A stretch of 22,699 nucleotides of DNA from H17-190 sp034435615 (lineage in GTDB: Bacteria > Chloroflexota > Dehalococcoidia > SM23-28-2 > HRBIN24), in NCBI GenBank assembly GCA_034435615.1, contig DAOTWZ010000089.1, positions 1-22,699 on the forward strand. Reading direction: 5' to 3'. Of the stretch, positions 13,558 to 22,012 are shown piece after piece. Numbering within the stretch: position 1 is the first letter of the stretch; each line of letters starts with the position of its first letter. The position numbers were made by a program, and so were the translations under genes. A model generated the notes under the pieces. That model saw only the letters and a list, made by a program, of their open reading frames with translations. It ran no database searches and was not told where the DNA came from.

Positions 13558-14625
13558 TTGAGGCTGAACCCGCTCAACAGCATCCTGGGCCTTTTCTCCC
13601 ATGATATCGCCATAGACCTGGGGACGGCCAACACCCTGGCCATAGTGCGGGGCAAGGGCCTGGTCATCGAGGAGCCCTCCGTGGTGGCCATCGACCGTAT
13701 CGAGAAGCGGGTGCTGGCGGTGGGGGCGGAGGCCAAGCGCATGGTGGGACGCACGCCGGCCGACATCGTGGCGGTGCGGCCGCTCCGCGACGGCGTGATC
13801 TCCGATTTCGCCGTCACGGAGAAGATGCTGCAGTACTTCATCCGGGCGGCCCACAACAACTCCTTCGCCCTGCCGCGCCCCCGAGTGGTCATCGGCATCC
13901 CCTCCGGGGTGACGGAGGTGGAGAAGCGGGCTGTGCACGATGCGGCCATCAACGCCGGCGCCCGTGAGTGCTACCTGGTGGAGGAGCCGATGGCGGCCGC
14001 CATCGGCGCCGGGCTGCCGGTGATGGAGCCGGGCGGCTGCATGATCGCCGATATCGGCGGCGGCACCACGGAGGTGGCCGTCCTCTCCATGGGCGGCATC
14101 GTCGCCTCCACGTCCATCCAGATCGCCGGGGACGAGATGGACCAGGACATCATCACCTACGCCCGCCAGGTGCACAACATCCTGATAGGCGAGCGCACGG
14201 CGGAGGAGCTGAAGATAGCGGCTGGCTCCGCCGCTCCCCTGGAGGAGGAGATCACCCTGGTGATGCGGGGGCGCGACCTGGCCACCGGGCTCCCCAAGGC
14301 GGTGGAGATCTCCAGCGTGGAGATACGGGACGCCATCTCCGGCTCCGTCGATGCCATCGTGGAGGCGGTGCGCCAGACCATCGAGGTGACGCCGCCTGAG
14401 CTGGTGGCGGACATCATGAACCGGGGCATCGCCCTCTGTGGCGGGGGTGCCCTCCTGCGGGGGCTGGACCGCCGGCTGGCGCAGGAGACGCGCTTCCCGG
14501 TCTATATGGCCGAGGACCCCCTGCGCTGCGTCGTCCGTGGCTGTGCCGAGGTGCTGGAGGAGACGGCCTTCCTACAGAAGCTGCAGGCGCGCCTCAACTC
14601 GCGTCGGAGGCGCGCCCCGCGGTAG
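13558..14625 (+). CDS. mreB: Rod-shape actin homologue MreB (TTG start)
   Basis: Bacterial actin that forms membrane-bound filaments and guides the elongation machinery. The 355 residues hold the phosphate-1 loop DLGTANTL (20-27), VVIGIPSGVTEVEKRA, EEPMAAAIGAGLPV and the phosphate-2 loop IADIGGGTTEVAVLS, and the adenosine motif GIALCGGGALLRGLDR. The start is TTG at 13558, seven bases after GGGAGG (13545-13550); this gives the expected amphipathic N-terminus before FSHDIAIDLG, and no in-frame ATG serves better. It is first of five genes in the shape operon. Confidence 0.96.
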   Translation: MRLNPLNSILGLFSHDIAIDLGTANTLAIVRGKGLVIEEPSVVAIDRIEKRVLAVGAEAKRMVGRTPADIVAVRPLRDGVISDFAVTEKMLQYFIRAAHNNSFALPRPRVVIGIPSGVTEVEKRAVHDAAINAGARECYLVEEPMAAAIGAGLPVMEPGGCMIADIGGGTTEVAVLSMGGIVASTSIQIAGDEMDQDIITYARQVHNILIGERTAEELKIAAGSAAPLEEEITLVMRGRDLATGLPKAVEISSVEIRDAISGSVDAIVEAVRQTIEVTPPELVADIMNRGIALCGGGALLRGLDRRLAQETRFPVYMAEDPLRCVVRGCAEVLEETAFLQKLQARLNSRRRRAPR

Positions 14626-14652
14626 CCTCTCGCAGGAGACAACCATAGGGTT

Positions 14653-15519
14653 ATGGCGGGTCCGCCTAGCTTTCAGCCCTCGCCGGGGCTGATAGTCCGG
14701 ATGGCCCTTTGGTTCCTGGGGATGCTCGCTCTGAGCACCCTCACCCTCTTCCTGTCCGAGAAGGGCACCCTGGACCCCGTGCGCTCCCTCTCCCTGCGGA
14801 TGGTGGCCCCGCCCACCCTGGCCGTGCAGGCGGCCAGGGACGCCGTGACGGATTTCCTGCGAGGGCTCTTCCGGCAGGGGGAGCTGGCGGAGGAGAACCG
14901 GCGCCTCCAGGAGGAGGTGGAGCGTCTGCGCCAGGAGCTGGCCAGCCGGGAGGACGCCCGCCAGCGGGTGGAGGAGCTGGAGCGGCTCCTCGATTTCAAG
15001 GAGGGGCACCCGCAGGAGCGAATGGTGGGTGCGCGGGTCATCGCCCTCCAGTTGGGGCCCCTGCAGCAGGTAATGGCCATAGACCGCGGCGAGGGCGATG
15101 GCGTCCGCCAGGGGATGGTGGTCCTCTCCGAGGGCGGCAGCCTGGTGGGCACCGTCTACCGCGTCTTCCCGGACTACGCCTGGGTGCGCCTCGTCACCGA
15201 TGCCGCCTCCGCGGTCAACGTCTCCGTGCAGTCGGCGCAGGGGGAGGCCAGGGGAGTGGTGAGCGGCCGGGTGGGGCTACCTCCCCTCCTGGACATGGTC
15301 CCCCAGGGCACCCCCCTTCGCGAGGGCGATCTGGTGGTGACCTCTGGCCTGGGGGGGAAGCACCCGCCGGGGCTGCTGGTGGGGACGGTGCGCTCGGTGC
15401 AGGCGCGGCCGCAGGACCTCTTTGTGCGGGCGGAGGTGGAGCCGGCCGCCCCCCTGGGCCGCCTGCGGTCGGTCCTGGTGGTCCTGAGCTTCACGCCGCT
15501 GGAGATGGAGGGGGCATGA
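14653..15519 (+). CDS. mreC: Rod-shape determining protein MreC
   Basis: Bitopic membrane protein that links MreB with PBP2 and RodA. The 288 residues comprise a transmembrane helix (about 16-36), a coiled coil (about 76-115, GELAEENRRLQEEVERLRQE) and the two beta-barrel MreC domain (GARVIALQLGPLQQVMAIDR, later GDLVVTSGLGGKHPPGLLVG). It starts ATG 14653, 27 bases after mreB; the AGGAGA upstream is farther away than ideal, and ATG 14701 is a less likely alternative. Its stop overlaps the mreD start as ATGA. Confidence 0.93.
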   Translation: MAGPPSFQPSPGLIVRMALWFLGMLALSTLTLFLSEKGTLDPVRSLSLRMVAPPTLAVQAARDAVTDFLRGLFRQGELAEENRRLQEEVERLRQELASREDARQRVEELERLLDFKEGHPQERMVGARVIALQLGPLQQVMAIDRGEGDGVRQGMVVLSEGGSLVGTVYRVFPDYAWVRLVTDAASAVNVSVQSAQGEARGVVSGRVGLPPLLDMVPQGTPLREGDLVVTSGLGGKHPPGLLVGTVRSVQARPQDLFVRAEVEPAAPLGRLRSVLVVLSFTPLEMEGA

Positions 15520-16031
15520 GGCATCTGGGCGCCGTCCTGCTGGTCCTCGTCCTGGTAGTGCTGGCCCGCTCCCTCCTGCCGGGGCTGCGTCCCCTGGGGG
15601 CGACGCCGGACCTCCTCCTGGTGCTGGTGGCCTGCTGGGCCGCTCTGCGCGCCCCCGGCGAGGCGATGCTCCTGGCCCCCCTCGCTGGCCTGGCGCTGGA
15701 CCTGGCCAGCGGCTACCCCCTGGGCGTGTCGGTGCTGGCGCTGGCGGTGGCGGTGCTGGTCACCTCCCTCAAGGAGGTGTGGCCGCTGCCGGCCCTCTTC
15801 CCTCTGGCCCTCCTGGCGGTGGCCCTGGGCACCCTGACCTTCCACCTGGTCCTGCTCTCCGCCCTGGCAGCGTCCGGCGAGGGCCTGCCCTGGTGGCCGG
15901 CCCTCTGGCGCGGCCTGCTCCCGGCCCTGGTGGTCAACGGCTTCGCGACGCCGCTCCTTTACCTCCCCCTGCGCTGGCTGTGGGGACGGCAGCCCAGGCG
16001 GGAGGCGAGCGCGGCCTTGAGGCTCGGCTGA
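15516..16031 (+). CDS. mreD: Rod-shape determining protein MreD
   Basis: A 171-residue polytopic membrane protein, mostly Leu, Ala and Val, with about five or six hydrophobic helices; ATPDLLLVLVACWAALR and LDLASGYPLGVSVLALAV are the recognisable MreD segments (the DL..G.PLG pattern). Identification rests on this pattern, length and its place between mreC and the PBP2 gene. ATG overlaps the mreC stop by four bases (ATGA), and its stop overlaps the next start (TGATG), so all three are probably translationally coupled. Confidence 0.9.
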   Translation: MRHLGAVLLVLVLVVLARSLLPGLRPLGATPDLLLVLVACWAALRAPGEAMLLAPLAGLALDLASGYPLGVSVLALAVAVLVTSLKEVWPLPALFPLALLAVALGTLTFHLVLLSALAASGEGLPWWPALWRGLLPALVVNGFATPLLYLPLRWLWGRQPRREASAALRLG

Positions 16032-17941
16032 TGGCGACGACGACGCGGCGACGCTGGCGCTCACCCAAGCCGCGGCGGCAGCAGCGGGCCCCCGCTGCCG
16101 GCCAGGGCGCCTTCAGGCTCCTGCGGCTGCTGGTGGTCCTTCTCTTCCTGGTCCTCCTGGGGCAACTGGTGAGGATGCAGGTAGTGGAGGGGGAGCGCTA
16201 CCGTGAGCTGGCGGCCATAAACGCCCTGCGGGAGGTCCAGGTCCCGGCGGCCCGCGGCCTCATCTACGACCGTCAGGGGCGTCCCCTGGTCTACAACGAG
16301 CCCCGCTACGCCGCCGCCGTGGTGCCGGGCGACCTCCCCGCCGGCCAGGAGGAAACGGTCTTCGAGGAGCTGGGCCGCGTCATCGGCATGGCGCCTGGGG
16401 AGATACGGGCCAGGGTGACGGAGGCCAGGGGGCGCACCAGCCCCTACGTCCCCCTGGTGCTGAAGGAGGACCTGGACCGCAACACCGCCCTCGCCCTCAA
16501 GGAGCGGGAGCCCGACCTGCCCGGCGTGCGCCTGGTGGTGCAGTCTACCCGTCGCTACGTGGAGGGGCCGCTCATGGCCCACGTCTTGGGCTACATGGGC
16601 CCCATATCCAGCGAGGAGTACCAGGCCCTCCGCGACCAGGGATACACGATGCACGACTGGCTGGGCAAGGCGGGGGTGGAGGCCAGCTACGAGTCGCTGC
16701 TGCGGGGGGAGCCGGGGCGCCGGCTGGTGGAGGTGGACGCCAGCGGACGGGAGCGGCGAGTCGTCTCGGAGAGGGCGCCTGTGGACGGGGCCAACCTGGT
16801 CCTCACCGTAGACCTGGACCTGCAGCGTAAGGTGGCGGAGGCGCTGCAGCAGCACATGGGGCGCTCCGAGAACGCGGCCGCCGTCGTTATGGACGTGCGC
16901 ACGGGGGAGGTGCTGGCCCTGGTCTCCCTCCCCACCTTCGACCCCAACATCTTCTCCCGTCCCCTGCGGCCGGAGGAGCTGGCCGCCCTCACGGACAACC
17001 CTGGCAAGCCCCTCCTGAACCACGCCACGGCCGAGAACTTCGCCCCCGGCAGCACCTTCAAGACCATCGTGGCGGCGGCGGCGCTGCAGGAGGGGGTGGC
17101 CAGGCCGGACACGACGTTCGTCAGCCAGGGCTACATCGTCATCCCCAACGAGATAGACCCCAACGCCGTCTATGTGTGCGAGGATTGGTCGCGCCTGGGC
17201 CGGCTGGACATGTACCGCGCTCTGGCCATGTCATCCAACGTCTATTTCTACTACCTGGCGGGCGCCAGGCCGGACGAGTTCCGTGGCCTGGGGCCGGACA
17301 GGCTGGCCAACTACGCTCGCTCCTTCGGCCTGGGCGAGCCGACAGGGATAGACCTGCCGGCGGAGGTGGCGGGCACCGTCCCCGACCCCCGCTGGAAGGA
17401 GCGGACGATAGGCGAGCCCTGGTACTTGGGGAACACCTGCTGGTTCGCCATCGGCGAGGAGTATCTGCGGGCCACTCCTCTCCAGATGCTGGTGGCGGTG
17501 GGCGCCGTAGCCAACGGCGGCCAACTCCTGCAGCCCCATCTCCTGCGGGAGGCGCGGGACGCCAGCGGCCACACGGTGCGGACAGCCCAGAGGGAGGTGA
17601 AGCGGACGGTGCCGGTATCGCCCCAGAATCTGGGGGTGGTGCGACAGGGTATGGTGATGTCAGTGGAGAGCGGCGTCGCCCAGGCGGCGGCGGTGCGGGG
17701 CGTCAAGGTGGCGGGGAAGACGGGCACCGCCGAGTTCGGGGAGCCGGACGCTCGGGGCCGCTTATCCACCCACGGTTGGTTCGTGGGCTTCGCCCCTGCC
17801 GATGACCCGTTGGTGGCGGTGGTGGTCTTCATGCGACGGGGCAGCGGCGGCCAGGACGCCGCCCCGGCGGCTGCCAAGATCCTGGACTACATCTTCAACG
17901 GTAGCGATTTGGCGCAGCGACTGCGCGCCGGCAGGCCATGA
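16031..17941 (+). CDS. mrdA: Peptidoglycan transpeptidase PBP2
   Basis: Class B penicillin-binding protein that cross-links peptidoglycan during elongation. The 636 residues have a basic cytoplasmic N-terminus, one transmembrane helix (about 30-47), the dimerisation/pedestal domain (ARGLIYDRQGRPLVYN at 74-89) and the transpeptidase domain with STFK (S341 nucleophile), SSN (401-403) and KTG (563-565). The IGQG segment before TPLQM usual in this family reads IGEEYLRATPLQM. The ATG at 16031 shares one base with the mreD stop; the open frame extends upstream but that part is a shadow of mreD. Confidence 0.96.
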   Translation: MATTTRRRWRSPKPRRQQRAPAAGQGAFRLLRLLVVLLFLVLLGQLVRMQVVEGERYRELAAINALREVQVPAARGLIYDRQGRPLVYNEPRYAAAVVPGDLPAGQEETVFEELGRVIGMAPGEIRARVTEARGRTSPYVPLVLKEDLDRNTALALKEREPDLPGVRLVVQSTRRYVEGPLMAHVLGYMGPISSEEYQALRDQGYTMHDWLGKAGVEASYESLLRGEPGRRLVEVDASGRERRVVSERAPVDGANLVLTVDLDLQRKVAEALQQHMGRSENAAAVVMDVRTGEVLALVSLPTFDPNIFSRPLRPEELAALTDNPGKPLLNHATAENFAPGSTFKTIVAAAALQEGVARPDTTFVSQGYIVIPNEIDPNAVYVCEDWSRLGRLDMYRALAMSSNVYFYYLAGARPDEFRGLGPDRLANYARSFGLGEPTGIDLPAEVAGTVPDPRWKERTIGEPWYLGNTCWFAIGEEYLRATPLQMLVAVGAVANGGQLLQPHLLREARDASGHTVRTAQREVKRTVPVSPQNLGVVRQGMVMSVESGVAQAAAVRGVKVAGKTGTAEFGEPDARGRLSTHGWFVGFAPADDPLVAVVVFMRRGSGGQDAAPAAAKILDYIFNGSDLAQRLRAGRP

Positions 17942-19053
17942 GGGCACCCCATCTCCCCCGCCACTTCGATCCCTGGCTGCTGGCGGCCGCCCTGGCGCTG
18001 GCCGCCTACGGGGGGCTCCTCATTTACAGCGCCTCCCTCAGCTCCTACCCGGAGGGGATCCGGGGCCTGGACCACCCCGTGGCCAAGCAGGCCATCTACG
18101 CCTGTGTGGGGCTGCTCCTGCTGGCAGGGGCCGCCTATATGGACTACCGACTGCTGGGGTCGGTGGCGCCCAGCCTCTACGGGCTGGGGCTGGCGCTGCT
18201 GGTGGCGGTGCTGCTGGTGGGGGATGCCTCCTACGGGGCGCGGCGCTGGCTCACCATCGGTGGCGTCCAGATCCAGCCTTCGGAGCTGGCCAAGCTGTTC
18301 ACCATCATCGCCCTGGCCCGCTTCCTCACGGACCGTCAGGGGGAGATGCACAAGCTCTCCAACTTCCTGCTGAGCATCCTCATCGCCGGGCTGCCGGCGG
18401 TCCTGGTGATGGTGGAGCCGGACATGGGGACGGCCATCGTCTTCGGCGCCATCTGGCTGGCCCTGGTGACGATGGGCGGGGCCAGAGCGGGGCATGTCCT
18501 GTCCCTCCTGGCCTTCATGGTGCTGGCCATTCCCCTCATCGCCGTGGCGGCGCTGGGGGACTATCAGCGGGAGCGGCTGGCCCTCTTCTTCAACCCCAAC
18601 CTGGACCCCCTGGGGGGTGGCTTCAACATCCGTCAAGCGGAGATCGGTGTGGGCTCCGGGGGGGTGCTGGGGAGGGGGCTCTTCCAGGGGACGCAGACGC
18701 AGCTGGACTTCCTGCAGACGGCCAGCACGGACTATATCTTCTCTGTGCTGGGGGAGGAGCTGGGGCTCCTGGGGGCGGTGGTGCTGCTGGGCCTCTACAC
18801 GCTCCTCCTCTTCCGGGGGATCAGGGCAGCCAGCCTGGCCTATGACCTGTTCGGCCGGCTGCTGGTGACGGGGATCGTGGTGATGGTCCTGGTGCAGGTG
18901 TTCATCAACGTGGCGGTGAACGTGCGCCTGCTACCGGTGACGGGGATCCCCCTGCCCCTCATCTCTCAGGGGGGAAGCTCTCTCATCTCCACCCTGGTGG
19001 GGGTGGGGCTGATCCAGAGCGTGCTCCTCCGCCACAAGGCCATCGACTTCTAG
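17938..19053 (+). CDS. rodA: SEDS peptidoglycan glycosyltransferase RodA
   Basis: Polymerises lipid II in the elongasome together with PBP2. The 371 residues form about ten transmembrane helices with SEDS motifs ARRWLTIGGVQIQPSELAKL (101-120), VEPDMGTA (159-166) and PLPLISQGGSSLIS near the C-terminus. D265 in TDYIFSVLGEE corresponds to the essential aspartate region. The preceding motif, usually FLPExHTDFIF, reads FLQTASTDYIF here. ATG overlaps the mrdA stop (ATGA). Its stop TAG overlaps the stop of the convergent CoA-transferase in one CTAG, leaving no space for a terminator. Confidence 0.96.
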   Translation: MRAPHLPRHFDPWLLAAALALAAYGGLLIYSASLSSYPEGIRGLDHPVAKQAIYACVGLLLLAGAAYMDYRLLGSVAPSLYGLGLALLVAVLLVGDASYGARRWLTIGGVQIQPSELAKLFTIIALARFLTDRQGEMHKLSNFLLSILIAGLPAVLVMVEPDMGTAIVFGAIWLALVTMGGARAGHVLSLLAFMVLAIPLIAVAALGDYQRERLALFFNPNLDPLGGGFNIRQAEIGVGSGGVLGRGLFQGTQTQLDFLQTASTDYIFSVLGEELGLLGAVVLLGLYTLLLFRGIRAASLAYDLFGRLLVTGIVVMVLVQVFINVAVNVRLLPVTGIPLPLISQGGSSLISTLVGVGLIQSVLLRHKAIDF

Positions 19054-20390
19054 CCGACGCCGTAGAGCTTGCGGGCCTGTCCCCTCAGCTCGCCGCGGAA
19101 GTCCGGGTGGGCCACGGAGATGAGCTCGTCGATGCGCTGGCGTATCGTCTTCCCGGTGAGGCGGGCTATCCCCTGCTCCGTCACCACGTAATCGGTGTAG
19201 CCGCGGTGGACGGTGATCATGGAGCCTGGCTCCAGTATGGGGACGATGCGGGACACTCGCTCGCCGCTGGGCAGCACCTGGCTGGAGGGGAGGACGGTGA
19301 CGGAGGCGTTGTTGGTGGTGGCGGCGGCGAAGGCGAAGACGGTCTGGCCGCCGGGGCCCGAGTATATCTGGGTGCCCATGGTCTCGGCGCAGACGTTGCC
19401 GGTGAGGTCCACGGCCAGGGCGTTGTTGATGGCGAAGAAGTTGTGGAGGCGGAGCAGGTTCTGGATGTCGTCGGTGTAGGTGAAGTCGTAGAGCTCAAAG
19501 GCGGGGTTGCCGTCTATGCGCTGGTACTCCTCCTGGGAGAGCTGGGCGAATCCGGTGCCGACGACCTTGCCATCGTGCAGGCCCTTGTATTTGCCGGTGA
19601 CCACGCCCTTCTCCACCAGGTCGGCGATGCCGCCTGGGATGAGCTCGCTGTGGATGCCGATGTCGTGCAGGTGCTCCATGAAGGCGGGCATGGCGGCGGA
19701 GACGTCGCCCACTCCTATCTGGACGGTGGCGCGGTCCCGGAGTATCTCGTGGGCCACCAGGGTGCAGATGACGTTGGCGGCCGCCTCCGTCTCCGGGCTG
19801 CGGGGAGGGATGGGGGGTGGAGCGGTGATGGGCGCCGTTTCGGCCACGGCGGCGAACTCGCTGATGTGGATGCGGTTCTCGCCGCCGGTGCGTATGGTGC
19901 CGGGGCGGATCTCGCCCACCAGTTGCTCGGCGTGGCGGCGGACGGTCTGGCCGAACCAGACGCCGCCGGAGAAGCTACACCAGCCCTCCTCGTCCGGGGG
20001 TGAGATGGGTATGAGGGCCACCCGGAACCGGTTGTCCAGGATGGGGGGCAGGGTGTGGGTGCGCCAGCGGATGACCGGTATGTAGTCAAAGCGGCCCTCG
20101 TTCACCGCCTTGCGCTCGAAGGGGCCGGCGTAGAGGCTGATGATGCGCAGGTGCTCCAAGACCTCCGGGCGGTCCCAGTTGAATGGGGTGAGGAAGGTGA
20201 GGATCTCGCAGCCCCGCAGCTCGGGGGCCAGCTCGGCCAGGGCGTTGCATAGGGTGAGGGGGACGGAGGTCCAGCCGCCGCACCATATGCGGTCCCCCGG
20301 ACGGACGACGGCCTTTATGGCCTCCTTGGGCTCCATGAGGCGGTCGCCGCAGCGCTCCCGCCAGCCGGTGTCGATATCCTGGCGCGCCAT
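19050..20390 (-). CDS. Acetyl-CoA hydrolase/4-hydroxybutyrate CoA-transferase family protein
   Basis: A 446-residue class I CoA-transferase-like protein that would move CoA between acetate or another carboxylate and an acyl-CoA. Features are QIGVGDVSAAMPAFM, the GIHSELIPGG segment with the probable catalytic E249, and the C-terminal SRIVPILEPGSMITVHRGYTDYVVTEQGIARLTGKT followed by AHPDFRGEL. The usual GGQxDFxRGAxxSxGG segment reads GPGGQTVFAFAAATTNNAS, so the exact substrate is open. ATG 20390 has GGGGGG about eight bases upstream. It has its own strong promoter and a leader of about 70 bases. Hydrolase versus transferase activity cannot be decided from sequence. Confidence 0.88.
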   Translation of the reverse strand: MARQDIDTGWRERCGDRLMEPKEAIKAVVRPGDRIWCGGWTSVPLTLCNALAELAPELRGCEILTFLTPFNWDRPEVLEHLRIISLYAGPFERKAVNEGRFDYIPVIRWRTHTLPPILDNRFRVALIPISPPDEEGWCSFSGGVWFGQTVRRHAEQLVGEIRPGTIRTGGENRIHISEFAAVAETAPITAPPPIPPRSPETEAAANVICTLVAHEILRDRATVQIGVGDVSAAMPAFMEHLHDIGIHSELIPGGIADLVEKGVVTGKYKGLHDGKVVGTGFAQLSQEEYQRIDGNPAFELYDFTYTDDIQNLLRLHNFFAINNALAVDLTGNVCAETMGTQIYSGPGGQTVFAFAAATTNNASVTVLPSSQVLPSGERVSRIVPILEPGSMITVHRGYTDYVVTEQGIARLTGKTIRQRIDELISVAHPDFRGELRGQARKLYGVG

Positions 20391-20467
20391 ATCTTTACCC
20401 CCCTGCTCCCTGTGTCCAGGAATCGGTGCGGCCGCCGCCTCCCGCGGGGCCGGGCACTTCGCCGGGA

Positions 20468-20497
20468 TTATAGAGAGGGGCGGGGTGAGGGGTCAAG
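20468..20497 (-). promoter_or_regulatory. Strong sigma-70-type promoter of the CoA-transferase gene
   Basis: On the minus strand, TTGACC (20497-20492), an 18-base spacer and a perfect TATAAT (20473-20468). It is the best consensus match in the window and starts only eight bases past the radA stop. The leader to the ATG at 20390 is about 70 bases and GC-rich. Confidence 0.8.
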
Positions 20498-20505
20498 GCG
20501 GAGGG

Positions 20506-21900
20506 TCATGGCGGGGGAGGCCCGCCGTGGCCGTCCGCCCGGGCGAAGGCGAGGCGGACGGCCTCCCGCAGGGAGGCGGCGGGCAGTAGCTCCAAGCCGG
20601 CCCGAGCAGGCTGCCTGCGCAGGGCGGAGCGGGGCAGGAGGCAGCGACGGAATCCCAGGCGGGCCGCCTCCGCCAGACGGCGCTCCAGGTGGCCCACGGA
20701 GCGCAGCTCCCCGGAGAGCCCCACCTCTCCCAGGGCCACCAGGTCCGCTGGCAGGGGGCGGTCCCGTAAGCTGGAGACGATGGCCAGGGCCACCGCCAGG
20801 TCGGCGGCGGGCTCCTGGACCCGCAGGCCGCCCACTACGGAGACGACGATGTCCTGGTTTCCCAGATGCAGTCCCAGCCGGCGCGTCAGCACGGCCGATA
20901 CCAGGACCAGGCGGTTGAAGTCGACACCGTTGGCCGTCCGCCGGGGCGCCGGGGCGAAGGAGGGGCTGGTGAGGGCCTGCACCTCCACCAGGAGGCAGCG
21001 GCTACCCTCCATGATGGGCGCCACCAGGGAGCCCACGCTGCCCTCTCCGCGCTCCGCCAGGAACAGCTCGGAGGGATTGGGCACCTCCGTCAGGCCGCGG
21101 CCCGTCATCTCGAAGACGCCTACCTCGGCCACGGAGCCGAAGCGGTTCTTGACCCCTCGCAGGAGGCGGTAGCTGCTGAAGCGCTCCCCCTCCAGATAGA
21201 GGACGACGTCTACCAGGTGCTCCAGGAGCCGCGGGCCGGCGATCTCCCCTTCTTTGGTTACGTGGCCTATGAGGACCACCGGCACCCCCCGGGGCTTGGC
21301 CCACTGCATCAGCTCCAGGGTGCACTGGCGGAGCTGGGCCACGCTGCCCGGCGCCTGGGGCGCGGACTGACTGTAGACGGTCTGGATGGAGTCCACGATG
21401 AGGAGGCCAGGGTCCAGCCTCTCCGCCTCCCGCAGGGCGGCGGTGAGGTCGGTCTCGCTCAGGAGGAAGAGGCCGCGGCCGGGGAGGGCCAGGCGGCGGG
21501 CCCGCAGCTTGACCTGGGCGGGGGACTCCTCACCGGAGACGTAGAGGACGCTGCGACCCGAGCGGGCCACCGCCAGGGCGGCCTGCAGGACCAGGGTGGA
21601 CTTGCCGATGCCGGGGTCGCCTCCCAGGAGGACCAGGGAGCCGGGGACGAGCCCTCCCCCCAGGACGCGGTCCAGCTCCCCCAGGCCGGTGGAGAGCCGG
21701 GGTTGCTCGTCCTCGGCGATGCCCTCCAGCTCGCGGGCGGGGGCGGCCGGGCGGGAGGGCAGCGGCGCCGCCGGCGCGGGGGTGAACTCGCTGAGGCTGT
21801 TCCAGGCGCCGCAGGCCGGGCAGCGCCCCTGCCAGCGGGGGCTCTCCTGGCCGCACTCCTGGCAGAGGTAGAGGGAGCGGGCCCGCGTTTTGGAACTCAT
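20506..21900 (-). CDS. radA: DNA repair protein RadA
   Basis: RecA-like ATPase that helps branch migration in recombination and repair. The 464 residues have a four-Cys zinc finger (C13, C16, C27, C30), Walker A GGDPGIGKS (93-101), Walker B LLIVDS, the RadA-specific KNRFG motif (251-255) and a C-terminal Lon-like domain (DLAVALAIVSSLRDRPLP and GEVGLSGELRSV). ATG 21900 has no Shine-Dalgarno but a consensus-like promoter whose -10 ends 11 bases before the start, so the mRNA is probably leaderless. It follows clpC, a common pairing, but with its own promoter and a terminator between them. Confidence 0.97.
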   Translation of the reverse strand: MSSKTRARSLYLCQECGQESPRWQGRCPACGAWNSLSEFTPAPAAPLPSRPAAPARELEGIAEDEQPRLSTGLGELDRVLGGGLVPGSLVLLGGDPGIGKSTLVLQAALAVARSGRSVLYVSGEESPAQVKLRARRLALPGRGLFLLSETDLTAALREAERLDPGLLIVDSIQTVYSQSAPQAPGSVAQLRQCTLELMQWAKPRGVPVVLIGHVTKEGEIAGPRLLEHLVDVVLYLEGERFSSYRLLRGVKNRFGSVAEVGVFEMTGRGLTEVPNPSELFLAERGEGSVGSLVAPIMEGSRCLLVEVQALTSPSFAPAPRRTANGVDFNRLVLVSAVLTRRLGLHLGNQDIVVSVVGGLRVQEPAADLAVALAIVSSLRDRPLPADLVALGEVGLSGELRSVGHLERRLAEAARLGFRRCLLPRSALRRQPARAGLELLPAASLREAVRLAFARADGHGGPPPP

Positions 21901-21910
21901 GTTCTAGAGC

Positions 21911-21939
21911 ATTATGGCACGGCCCCGCCCGTCTGGCAA
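21911..21939 (-). promoter_or_regulatory. radA promoter placed for a leaderless mRNA
   Basis: TTGCCA (21939-21934), a 17-base spacer and CATAAT (21916-21911), each hexamer five of six to consensus. Ten bases separate the -10 from the radA ATG, so the transcript should start about 3-4 bases before AUG. Confidence 0.75.
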
Positions 21940-21948
21940 GGGGGCCGG

Positions 21949-21987
21949 AGAGAAGGAACGGGCCCGCCTGGACTCCAGGCGGGCCCG
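21949..21987 (-). terminator. Terminator after clpC
   Basis: On the minus strand, a perfect 13-base-pair stem, CGGGCCCGCCTGG with CCAGGCGGGCCCG, and a three-base loop, followed by TTCCTTCTCT. It lies 25 bases after the clpC stop and just before the radA promoter. The stem length and loop size equal those of the rpmE terminator. Confidence 0.8.
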
Positions 21988-22012
21988 GTAAGGGCGAGGG
22001 CAGGGCCGGCCT

